Source of the DNA: Eucalyptus grandis
Lineage: Eukaryota > Streptophyta > Magnoliopsida > Myrtales > Myrtaceae
Direction: 5' to 3'
Assembly (NCBI RefSeq): GCF_016545825.1
Contig: NC_052614.1
Location: 17,812,559-17,876,558 of the forward strand
Length of the DNA stretch: 64,000 nucleotides
Shown: in pieces, positions 12,978-24,388 of the stretch
Layout: every line of letters starts with the position of its first letter
Numbering within the stretch: position 1 is the stretch's first letter
The notes under the pieces: model-generated
Told to the model about the DNA's origin: nothing
The model's database searches: none
Seen by the model: the letters and a program-made list of their open reading frames with translations, nothing else
Made by a program: the position numbers and the translations under genes

Positions 12978-15900
12978 CAGAGAGAGGGGGCCGGGGGACA
13001 TCAGAATTGAAATTGCATGCTTTGATCAGACATTGAGCTTGACGTTTCAGATTCTAATTGTCAGAAATAGGTGGGCAGCGCAATGCAGTGGGAGAGATGG
13101 AGAGCAGCCCTTCCTACCTAATTTTTTTTTATAGATAATTGAAGTGCGACGTGAGTCAATGCATGTAAATCCTTTAAATTATTTTTTTTCTCAAATAAAA
13201 TTCACATAATTAAAGATTGGGATGCATTATGCTCGTATGTAAGAACACACATGAAAAATGTCTCATCCTTAAGGCTGTTGAGCCATGGCTCCATCCAGTA
13301 CATAAAATTGGAGATCGAACTCCTAGGGAAAATTTATCATTGTCAATGCATTGTTTATCTTGTATTACTGGTGCATTGAAAATGTAAAATGTTATATGAA
13401 GGGATTCTTTTAATAATTACTTAGAAGCACTCCTTGACAAAAACTCTCTTTTATGTATTTCTGTTAAATGATATATAGCTTCTCTTTTCTTTCAAAAACA
13501 AAAAGAGAGGAAGAAAAACATTTTTTGGGTGCTTTCTGAATTCTGATAAAAGCAGCATATGCCAACTTGTAATCTGCTATGTTATCTCTGTTCAAAAAAA
13601 AGAAAAAAAGTATGCTATGTTATCTTAGACCAAAAAAAAAAAAAAAAATCTGCTATGTTATCCCACATTGTTGATCCCGAGGTGCCCCGATGGTTTTTAT
13701 TCTCTCCTACCTTTTTCTTCCCCCTCCCCCGCTAACCCTACCTTTTTCTCTTTTTCCCATTTTAAAGCTGTACGGTCTCACCTACAAGCACCTGCATATA
13801 TCTTCCCCCATATTTTGGTTTGCTGGGAACTAGGCTTACAACATTTTGATTTTGTCAGCCGTTCATAGAAAACTTTTGAAATGTTCGCAAAGAATGACAT
13901 TTTGTATAGGAAGTACGATAAAATGAATTTTAACATGACATTTTTAAGACGATGAATTAGTCCGTCGAGGGTTCATAAAACCCTTAAAGCAAGGGAGATT
14001 TTTCTTTCTCTCCTTTCCTATTGTTTTTATTTTCTGTTTATGCAAGACCTTGTCCACAATGTAATTGAGGCTTACTTGCTGTGGGTTATGAGTTTGCGAG
14101 TTTATGGGAAAATACATTAACAGGAACATGCGTTATTTCTGCTTCATAAAAATTGGGAAAACTCAATATTGCTTGCCTCCCATCTACAGTAATTTCTTAT
14201 AACTTTCATGACATAAATCATATAGCATGATGATGTAGTATCATGGATATTCTCAATTTCGAAAGTTGTGTATATTATTATGAATAAAGAAGAATATTTC
14301 AGTAGCTAGTAATACCTGTCTGTAAAGCCTAGCAATAAATTAACAGAAGATATACTCAGGGCGGACTCTCTTCTTTGCAAGGCATTTTGGTGGCTTGAAG
14401 TGCCCTCTGTCTCACTGGTATCTTCTCTCTCCACAGCTAGTCTCGTTTGGCTCACGGATTTTGAGGTTTTAGGACCAAAAAGTTAAGAAGTGACAGCTTA
14501 TACAGTTTTGGTAAGGGCCAAAAAGAGGCATTTATGAGAAAATAACAAGTTAGTCCGGATCAAAAGTCATTGTCGTTGCACACACCATCCATCCTTGCAG
14601 TTGAGTCATAATCATTTAACAAATAACTACAAATAATAGACTGCCCATTATGAAAATGACAAGACAACCGTGATGAACATTGTGGATCTCTGGCATTAGT
14701 TAACTATCAATAATAATTGATCGGAGGAACAAACGTGTTTGTGCTTTATAATTCAAGGTTGTGCTTTTATTTGTGTCTCGCTATGTGAATTTAGCATGAG
14801 TAAGAGATCATTCGAAACTTCTTTTGCGGGATAAATACGGTGACATATCGAGTAGTACTTGATGTACTCGAATTATACTAAAATCCTTGAGTCTAACTGC
14901 CTAACCTACCTGACAAGACTAGTGTATATCCATCATTATATCATCTATGTATGACCCAAGATCTGAAAGTTTCTCCTAGTCTTCTGTATTGTTGGAGAAA
15001 TGGACATACAAAAGAAGGCTAACAGAGAATATCTTACTAGTACAATCAGGAGTCCAAAGTTTGTCCTTTCCCCTTGACAGGCTCTGTGAGACTTAGTTCT
15101 TCAAATCTTTCCATGATTAACTTTGCCAAGTTAAATAAAGATGTCCTGAACTTTGCCTCTTCTGGGCAAATGCTCTTCTGACTGGACACATCAACTGATT
15201 AATTAGCTCGCGATTCACTCGTGACTCAATGGCTTGAATTACATAAGCTGTTGGTAGATGATTTGATTTGTGAATCGGAAATTACAGTCGTTTAGTGAGA
15301 AAATTCGATTCAGCTTTGAGCTTTTAAAGCATGAACCTGACATGCGGCAAAAGCTATTGAACTGCATCTGAAACTTCGCAAGAATTGCAAGTACCTATGT
15401 TGGACAAACCTGATTTCTCGTAAGAATTCCTAAGGTTTTGAGCGAAATGTAGGTAATCAAGTTCTAAACCTTAAAATTTTTCGCAGTCGATCGATCCCTG
15501 AATCTTTTTTAGAAGCTGCCTATGTTGCAGTCGATACTTTATTATCAAGTGGGAAGACAACAGAATTTTCTGGGGCATTTGACAATGAATGAATTTTGAT
15601 GTCTAGTGGTTATACCGATAGAAAGAATCATTGTCTCGGATTGATACCTCTTTAACAGAGCCAAGCGACAACGCATTATATCACTGTGTCGAGTTGGCTA
15701 ACCTAGCGAAGAGCAGAGTGCACTCCTGAGATCAAATTCGGTTTTGCTCAAAAGATCTCATTAAACACTGAAGAAATCGGCTGAAGAAAAGAAAAAGATT
15801 TAGAGTTGTCTTGTGATAAAGCTGCTGAACGTAGATTTTGGTATGATGAGGAAACTACGCTTGCAGATGATACAACTTCAACATAACGACTCGAAGAGTC

Positions 15901-16017
15901 GAATTCGACCATAGAAAAAGCGATCCTAGTGAGCGATGTTCCATTTTAAAGTGCTAGCCTTTTGGTAACTTTGCTTACTGAAGAGCTGCTTGAATGAAGA
16001 AAGGGCGTGTCGTTTTC

Positions 16018-16122
16018 TAGGGTTCCATGTTGCTTGAGACTCACATTAGCTGAGCTACTTCTCTCCCGAGAGGAAAGTAGATGCGCAGTGGAATGTGAAC
16101 CCTAATTGCAATTATTAGTCAA
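16018..16122. other. Possible imperfect hairpin
   Basis: The outer arms agggttc and gaaccct, and the inner arms ctacttctctc and gagaggaaagtag, can pair around the short loop ccc. It could form a stem-loop transcript, but pairing in the middle is poor and I recognise no known miRNA sequence in it. Confidence 0.25.
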
Positions 16123-16998
16123 GAGCAGCATAAGGCCAAGTTTGAATGAAGCTATACATAGAGCTTTTCTCTCTAGCTATTGCTTTTCAGGAGGATCTTT
16201 GGACACTGAGATTGGATGCCAGATATGTGGTCCAATCACTTTATGAAAAAATATCAGGAGTCTGCCATTTGCAGCCTATGCTTGGGCACTTAGATCCCTT
16301 TTTCTAGACACCTACTTTCATAACAACAAAAGAAACAAGAAAAAGGGAAAAGAAATGAGAACACAAGAAGAATAGCATCTCTTAAGTATAAGGCATTATT
16401 CGCGAGAAGAACGTGGTGGTGTCGCTATCCATGACTTCCAAATCGTGATTTAAGAATGGCTTACTCACCATAAACCCTAGTCATGGTAAATAGTATCGGG
16501 TATTTGAATTTTTTGATAATATTATCGGAGGATTTTTCCTTGCAAAAAATGGTGTCGGGGCTATGTTGTGTCCAATATAATAATTTTTTGAAGTATATGG
16601 GCTTAGATAACGTTGCCTCGACTATTTAGGAGTATCTAGTTGTTTAGCAAAAAGGCGATGATGAACCAAAAAATAAAATTGGGAGAGTAAAATGAGCAAT
16701 ACAAGAAATTGATATGGCTTGGCCGGTGACCTCCATCCACAAGCGAAGGAGAAGCGACAATTAATAGGTCAGAATTTGGAGTAAGACAATAAATAAATAA
16801 AACTCTCAAAATCTCAAGCCCCTGAATAAAATGGATATTTTTCACACATTCTGAAATATCAAAAGTTGAAGAGTTATATGATTGCCCAAGGAAAAAGTTG
16901 AACAGTTAAACTGGTCAATAAGAGGCTGCCACAAAATTTATTGGATTAGGTTAAAAGAGGACCAACATTAAGGAGTTCAAATCACAAAACAATAATGA

Positions 16999-17500
16999 AA
17001 ACATCCCAAAGTCCCACATCAAATAGGAGAATTTATGTAAAGTGATTCATAATTAAGACTTACCCTTAAATTGTCACCGCTTGGTGTGATTACTTGATCG
17101 TTCCTTTTGGGGCCTTTAGTCCATATGGAATAAGTAAGATCTTTAGATAGTATCAGAGTTAGACTCCCTAAGTAGATGTGTAGTTCATGGATGGATTAGG
17201 TCCATACCTGGTCTAATGAGATTGGAGAGTACTCATCAAGGCAAGAGGGCTTGGACAAGGTACAACTTTTGGAAAACTTCTAAGATGTTGGAGAAGGTAG
17301 GAATGAACAGATCACTCTCCATTAAGGGAAGTATCGTTTGATGAGTATGTTAGTTCTTTAAGTTGGGAAGTTTGTGACATCCTAAAATATCACATTGGAT
17401 TGGGATGGCCTTGCTAAAAACATTCGTAAGTAAGATCCAACTTCAAATGGTCACCAACTTATATGGTTACTTGAATGCTCATTTTAAAAACTTGGCATGC
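16999..17500 (+). mobile_element. Decayed TRIM-like retroelement
   Basis: Two related segments of about 110 bp (from 17001, acatcccaaagtcccacatc, and from 17375, acatcctaaaatatcaca) flank about 260 bp of non-coding DNA. Just inside the first segment is tagtatcagagtt (about 17148-17160), a mutated form of the initiator-Met tRNA primer site tggtatcagagc. A purine-rich stretch (agttgggaag, 17361-17370) precedes the second segment. This LTR-PBS-PPT-LTR order with no coding room fits a TRIM. Divergence between the repeats is high, so it is old. Confidence 0.45.
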
Positions 17501-18229
17501 TTGGATCGGCTTGACTCGTTACAAAATTATTGTACACATGTACATACATATCTAGGTTTGTGTTAGAGAGAGGTGATTGCGACGGAAAACACACATAACA
17601 TAGGTTTTTTTAATGGATAGGGAGAAGCAACTTTTAGGTTTTCTTAGATATGCAACCTTCCCTTCTTTCTTGATTTATGAAACTTGACCCGTATTGTGTG
17701 CACCGTGATGCTTATGTTGCATGCTTTCGTGCTCAAACAGTATGCTATTTCTAGGAAGACGATGTTTTCTTCAGATGGCACATGAGTTGTATCTGTGAAC
17801 TCCTTGTCATTCTGTTAAGCCGTTAGGACTGCCCACCACACCCAGGATGCAAAATTAGGCTAAATTAAGGAAATTACTCACCCCAATATTATTATTATTT
17901 TTTTTTAAAATCGAGCATATTTTCCTCCATCTTCAGTTGGGGACCCGTCGGCTAGCCTTCTGGGTTTACAAACACGAACATCTCTTATATTTGTATTTAA
18001 TTTAGTTTTCATGTCAAAGATTTCCATAACTTTGTAATCACTGTAAATTAGACCCATGAATTATTTCGAAATTCCAATTTAAGATAATTGTCCGGAATCC
18101 TCATCTATTCAAGGAATTAACCTCTCTTCTCTTCCTAAAATACCATTTTCAAAGTCTTTGATATATTAAATAGATAGGATGGAAGTTCAATTGAGGCTTT
18201 TTGAGTTTAAAAAAAAAAGCATAACAAAT

Positions 18230-18819
18230 GTAGCGTGTGAATGGTAACATTTTTATTTGAGGGAACAATTTCTTTTCAAAAGTAATTATTTTCTATTTCT
18301 GCTTCTCGTAACAATTTCTGAGTAAAACAACATGTTTGATAACTATATAAAATTTATATTCTCAAAATAGAAAAAAAATAGGAACAGATTTGATTGTCAC
18401 TTTGCACTCTCTTGTCGCAGACTTGCTGTTATCGCCAATTGTTGGTCGGTGGCGATTGGTAGTGGCGGGTAGTCAGTGGCGGGGGGTGGTTGGTGACGCC
18501 GGGTGGTCGGCAACGTCAACAAGCGGGAAGCGGCGGTGACGACGGTGACAAGTGGCAGGCGGCGGCTTGCGAGGAGCAGCAAGGAAGAAGAAGAAAAGAA
18601 AAAGAGAAAAAAAAAGACTTATTTGTAAAAATTGTTCTCGGGAACAAGCTACTTTTTTTTCCACTTATTGTTTATGTTCCAAATCTATTTTCCGGCTACT
18701 TTTTTATTCCAGAGAATAGAAAAATTAGTTAACGTTACCAAATAAATTTCTATTCTTTTTTGATTCCGGAGAACAAAAGAACAAAAGAACATAGGAGTAG
18801 AAACATTCCCATGCGCTAC
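18230..18819. mobile_element. TIR element with AT-rich arms and GC-rich core (copy 1)
   Basis: The left end gtagcgtgtgaatggtaaca and right end (read inward) gtagcgcatgggaatgttt are imperfect inverted repeats. AT-rich arms full of ttctattt/ggaacag motifs surround a GC-rich core at about 18410-18580. The architecture matches the elements at 19906-20622 and 45026-51789. No transposase is visible, so it is non-autonomous. The GC-rich core has short open frames on both strands but no recognised domain. Confidence 0.5.
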
Positions 18820-19905
18820 CCAAATGGCCATTTTCTCACACAATTTAATTTCCTTTAGTCTAGCAATTTTACTAGAATCCATGCACACATTATTCAATGT
18901 GTAGTAAAACAAATTTTTTCAAGAATTCTTGTAGACAGCGAGAATAAAGTAAGAACCTGCGACTCCCATGTGTTGCTAACGACATGAGAAGGAGAATAAA
19001 CCTACGACTCCTCCGGCCGAATAAGCCTTGCTCCTCGAACCTTATTCAGTTTCGTTATATGGAGAATCATGTGTTACAATTCTCTTTCCAGAAGCGGCCA
19101 GGATTCTCTCAATATGTTTGTGTACGCACACATGAGCACATGCCAGTAATATGCGCGGCGAAAGTTGTGTCGACACGTAATAATTCCCCCTTCAAACCTT
19201 GTTGGTGGAACCTTACCTAATGCACTTGGACGGTGCAGTTTATATTCATATGTGAGAATGAGTAGAGCTGAAAGTTAGATACCCTGTGTTATTTGAGAAA
19301 AAAAGAATTGTGTATGAACCTTATCGATAAGTTCTTTTGGATGTGGTATACATATTCGTCCATGCTACTGAAGCTAATGGAAGTATTGGGTTCTATTAGG
19401 GTCGTCATGGTTCGCTTTAGTTCGGTTCAACTTATTTTTCTGTCCAAATCAAACTTAATTGATTTGTAATAAGAATGTTGATCAAAACTCTAAAGTTAAT
19501 TATTATCGCCTTGGTCCAATTTTAAATGATAACTTCTATTCTATGCAAAAATTAACTTAAAATCCATACCAAACCATAGAGAGACAATATGCAGGACGTT
19601 TATATCATCAAATCAACCTAATCATGCATTATATATAACAGACATAGTTTTAACCATCACAACGAGGTACTGTTTCGTTTGGGTGATGTTTACCTCCTAG
19701 GTACCTTAAACCGGACTTCTGATTGGTGGCAATATGCTTAATCATCACCTAAATGCAGCCTTATCTTACATCCACTCATACAATACAGAAAAAAAAAAAA
19801 ATCCATATCTATGGCCAAGCTATAATTTCCTCCAATCTAGAGTGATGCGTATGTGAAATTAACTAAAGATAAATGTAGGTGATATTCATGATTGTAACTC
19901 ACTAA

Positions 19906-20622
19906 GGGCACGCATGATAAAATTTCTACTTCTCGATTTCTCTGTTTCTTTGTTCTCCGGAACAGATTTGGAACATAAATCCGTTTAGTAACGCAATTTG
20001 ATTTTTCTATTTCTGGAATAGATTTATATTCTATAAATAAATTTGAAGAAGAAATTAGGAGCTAAGAGGGTGCATGACAACCACTTGTTTCTGTTCCAGA
20101 AACAATTTTCCTATTCCAAATTTGTTTTTGGAATAGAAATCCGTTTGATAACATTATTCTATTTTATATTTCTGAAATAGATTTTTGTTAGAAATAAATT
20201 TGGAATAGAAATGAGCAGTAAAATTTTTACTTCTCTATTTCTAGAACAGAAATGAGAAATAGAAATTCTTCTCATCGTTCGTCAGCCAGTCCTCCAACCA
20301 TCACCACCAACCACCGTCCGTCGGTCGCCCGTTTGTTGCCCACCACCGATTGCCGATCCACCACCATTCGCTAGTCTGCCGCCGTCCGAAAGGAAGAAAT
20401 TTTGTGTCGTTATTTAACGAATTTCTATTTTTAAAGTAGAAATTTTATATCGTTATCAAAAGGTTATTTTTGCTTAGAAACTCATCTAGAAATAGAAAAA
20501 GAAAAATATATTTCTCTTCAAGAAATTAATTTCTAACCAGAATGGTTATCATTTGCGAAATTTTGTTCTAAAAATAAAAATTGAGAAATCAATTTCTGTT
20601 CCAGACATTGTCATGCGCGCCC
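19906..20622. mobile_element. TIR element with AT-rich arms and GC-rich core (copy 2)
   Basis: It begins gggcacgcatgataaaattt and ends with the inverted form gtcatgcgcgccc. TAA lies on both sides (19903-19905 and 20623-20625), suggesting a 3-bp target duplication as in PIF/Harbinger-type elements. The left arm appears twice: a second terminus-like gggtgcatgacaacca lies at about 20068, so the copy may be nested or internally duplicated. The core (about 20275-20395) is C-rich and differs from the cores of the other copies. No transposase is present. Confidence 0.6.
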
Positions 20623-21849
20623 TAATTAGAATGGTAGCTAGAGGAAAAGACCCTTTTTTTCCTATTAAATTTGGAGGAAAGTTACTCCAATCGATTAATT
20701 ATTTACAGTCACATGCAAGTGATGATTAAGGATATCACCACCAATTAGAGGTATGATTGGAGGAATTTCTAGCTAATCAGCGATGGAAGAACTGTTCTGA
20801 TGCGCTTGCGTGGATTGTGAAACCATGGATGAAATTTTCTTTCTTTCTCTATAGATCATCGCTCGCGCTATCCACTTCTCCTGTGCATTTCAATGGGATT
20901 AGCTTCCCTCATATTCTTTGTACTTTTTTGTCCTGTCTAACCATCTGTAAATTTAGGTTTTCTGCTCGAGGAATATTAATTTTACATCACGTGGATTTCC
21001 ACAACAAAACAGGCAGAGACTTTCGTAAGTAGTGTGTGTATTCAGCTTAAATAAAAAATGGGCGTCTGCAATTTCACCCCCAAAAGCTGTGAAAGATCTA
21101 TTGGATGAGATTGGGGGAGCCATACTAGGTGTTGTTGATTGCAAAATTAAAACAAATTTGAAATTGAATTTAAGTGGTGTGTAATGGTAAGGTCATATAG
21201 ATAGGATCTATCTAATCACTTAAAGATGATGTCACGAGGTAAATTGAAGGTTTCGATATACCTCCCTGCTCTTGAATCGTGCGTAACCCGCATGGGGCTA
21301 CTAAAACCGAGAGTCGATGATGCATTGGGTGGATGGATGCCGTGCTCTTGGTGCACCTAGGAGTCTCTCCTACTAAAATGAGATGATGGAAATGGTCATG
21401 TTTCATTTAGGTATTGTGGTATTTACCTAATAAGTAACGCAACCAATTTAATTACTCAAGACAAAGCCAGTGTCACAGGTAATTGCAAGATGAGTTTAAT
21501 AAATTCTACTATTGGAAGTCTTGGAATGGGAATATTATCTGATTAATGAATGTAGTTGGCTACTACACTAACAGACTATGCATGTGTCAATGTGTTGACT
21601 CACTTCTTGAATTTTGTTAAATACTCGCAAATATTAAGTAATTTAAGTAACTATTGTGTAATCCCATAAATCTTTTGCAAAGAATTCGTTTACATCCTTT
21701 CAACCTATACCCGGTTTTGACAGGGAGATTAAGAGGAGATTCTAGATAAGAGGTTATTGATTTGAGTGGAAGAAAGAGAACAAAGTCAATATTAATTTTA
21801 AGATCCTCCAAAAGGGGGGCAAATTTGGATAGTTGAGATTTTTTCTCAT

Positions 21850-22320
21850 GGATTAAGTGGCTTTATCTTCTTTTTTAACCATGTCTCTTCTTATCACATT
21901 GATATTCACTCCATCCAAACATATGTTGGGAGTACACAACATAAGCTGTGACATTGCTTGTTGAATGTGTGCATCAAAAGCTCTGATACCACTTGTTAAG
22001 AAAGATTGAGAACTCAATTGAAGGAAAACACACTCTTCTCTTTGAGATACTTTTTGCAATATGGATTAGGAGAACTTGCACTCAGTTATTTGTAACTTTG
22101 CAAGAGGTGGTTCACTCCCCCTAAATCACTCTGGAGATTAGTGATTCACCCCTCTCGTCTCATTCTGGAGATTAATGGTTCAAAGAACATCTAGAATTAA
22201 TTGGAGAAGAGAGGAGGTGAATCTTCAACATAAATGATTTGTAACTTAAGATTTCTCTTTATTTACGTATTTAATGTTTTCTTTTTGTTGCAAACACTTA
22301 TAGGAGTGTGCTAGTTTACC
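21850..22320 (-). mobile_element. Relic LTR and primer site of a minus-strand retroelement
   Basis: At 21980-21991 the plus strand reads gctctgatacca, the reverse complement of the initiator-Met primer site. It is followed directly by tgttaagaaag, a plausible LTR edge on the high-coordinate side. Bases 21850-21975 would be leader or gag remnant on the minus strand. I found no polymerase, partner LTR or outer boundary, so the limits given are approximate. Confidence 0.4.
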
Positions 22321-22430
22321 TAGAAAGCTTTCAGAGTATTCAAATATGTGTTTGTTCCGTTGTTAGAAATCAAATCGCCAATATGAAGAATGCTATTCAT
22401 TTGATCTAGTTTTGATCTTTTACATGTAAG

Positions 22431-22498
22431 TGAAATAATGGAGGATGAATTCAACTCTTGTAAGTGTAAAATAATGGAGGATGAATTCAACTCTTTTA
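22431..22498. repeat. Short tandem duplication, about 34 bp
   Basis: The phrase ataatggaggatgaattcaa occurs twice in succession, each preceded by gtaagtg-like sequence. No coding role is seen. Confidence 0.8.
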
Positions 22499-23189
22499 TC
22501 CGGTTAACAATTTACTGCGTTTGCTGATTTCTGCATTTAAACTTTATGGAAAATTTTCCAATATGTTCAAGTACTGACATCTAGAAAAAATATTCTCATA
22601 ATTTTTTGAAATTTGCTTAAAATATTTTGTTAAAATTTGGCGAGAAAATCATTAGCAAGAGTCAAAAGTAGCTCATAAATTGCAACAAACAGGCTCCTCG
22701 TTTTCAAGTTGCTTCTATCAAATACGATGTCTATGCCATTGTTGTCCAAGAAATGAATGTGTTAGCAAGGGTTTGCACAATACAAAGTATATTAAATAAC
22801 GCTTTTATTTATTAGCTTAAACTTATTTGGATTGGTTTGACAAAAAAAGAAATAACTTCTCGGGATTGGCATTATTCAATTTAATTTTGAAATCGTCCCA
22901 AATAAACTGCATGTTGTGGCATGATCCATCGGATGAAGAAAGGTCATTTTTGATGATCACTCGCAATATTATACAGTGATATTCCTACTTTTTTTTTTTT
23001 AATCATCTTGAGCCAAGGAGGTCTATAGCTTGGTTGATGGAACTTTGGCACAACTTTTGCATAACGCGGTTTTGACGATTTAGAAAAAAATATATTAGAA
23101 GTTTCACATTCAGGATGCTCATTTAATTTTCTTAGCTTTTTAAATTTTTTATTCATTCCTTGCCAAAAGGGAAATAACTACAGAAGATC

Positions 23190-23590
23190 CGAAACTTCAC
23201 CCATCGTGATGCATATACTTTAAACTATTTATGACACCAAAACCTTAAACTTGTACTCGTGTGGTGTATCTCTCCCGAACTTTTTTATATGACACAAAAA
23301 ACCCAAAACTTATGCACGTGTAACACATTTACTCCAATTTTCTTTTTGAAATACAAAAAATCCCAAAATTTTTTGACACCAAATTTTTTGGGTTAAAATG
23401 TAATAAGAATACAAGTTTGGGATTTTTGGCATCACAAGAAGAAATTTGAGGTAAATGTGTCATATTGTACAAGTTTAGGGTGTATGTGTTACATAAATAC
23501 AAGTTTGGGGTTTTGGTGTCACCAAAAAAGTTTGGGATAAATAGATTATAGTGGGCATAGTTTAGGGTTTTTGGTGGCTTTCACCGTTGC
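23190..23590. mobile_element. Fold-back (inverted repeat) element
   Basis: The left half contains ccaaaaccttaaacttgtac and related phrases. The right half contains the complementary gtacaagtttagggtgtatg and caagtttggggttttggtgt. The two halves pair imperfectly around about 23360-23390. This is typical of non-autonomous plant fold-back or MITE elements. The target duplication was not resolved. Confidence 0.55.
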
Positions 23591-24388
23591 CAGAAACTAA
23601 TGTGACACTATTTGAAAAAGCCATGTAAAAATAACTTTGTCATTAAGAAATGCTAGGTCGCCATTTCAGGCAATCTTAGCCAATGGAGTAACTTAAATGA
23701 ATGAAATTTGAAAATTAGAGAATTCAAATGAACGAGCAGAAGTTGCGGCTCTGAACTTGTAAGTGTCATACGAAAGATTGAGGACTTCCAGAGCATTCTT
23801 CCCACATCCAAAAGTACTTGCACGAAATGAAAATACTTTTGGGTGCATTTTATGTAAATTATGTAACGCTGAAAGAGAAACTCTATTATGATGTGTTTCT
23901 TTCATGGAAAACTTCATAATGAAGGAAATGTTTTATGAGTAATCATTTTATGAGACTGTTTTCCCCTTTTCAGGTAAGGAAATTGATTTTCCTAACTTTA
24001 AGCATATGTATTTTCATTGACTGTAAATGCTTTTCTATCATCTAATTACTTTCAGCAAATCAAACGCGTAAAAGTCTATGAAACTAATTCTCGCAAAATT
24101 CTTTCACTCAAACAAATACACCCTTAAACTTATGTAATTTTCACTCATATGATCAAATTCACTTTAAAGTATAAGATCTAACCAAAAATTGCTGAGGTGA
24201 AATTGAACTTTACTTCCAGTCGTGAAATAAACATGAAAGATAAAAAGGACAAATTTGGAAGGATTGCAGTCAGGGGATATAATCCCTTTCGTTCTTACAT
24301 AATATATAATAATAAAGCAGAGGTTTCATAGAGAGTCTTCACATCTTCACATGAAATAGAAGGTAGTACTGCGCAATCAAACACAGGT

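Larger units (their letters stand above)
11709..24388. other. Gene-poor interval between NUP1-like and YAB5
   Basis: No gene could be supported in this 12.7-kb stretch; all open frames are short and lack domains. The first few hundred bases are the presumed 3' UTR and flank of the NUP1-like gene. The rest holds a GA microsatellite (12937), poly-A runs near 13600-13650, a decayed TRIM-like element (17.0-17.5 kb), two AT-arm/GC-core transposons (18.2-18.8 and 19.9-20.6 kb), a relic LTR with primer site (near 22.0 kb) and a fold-back element (23.2-23.6 kb). Confidence 0.6.

Noticed and set aside
16018..16122. Stem-loop as a miRNA precursor
   Set aside because: Pairing in the middle is poor and no known plant miRNA sequence is present; kept only as a low-confidence hairpin.
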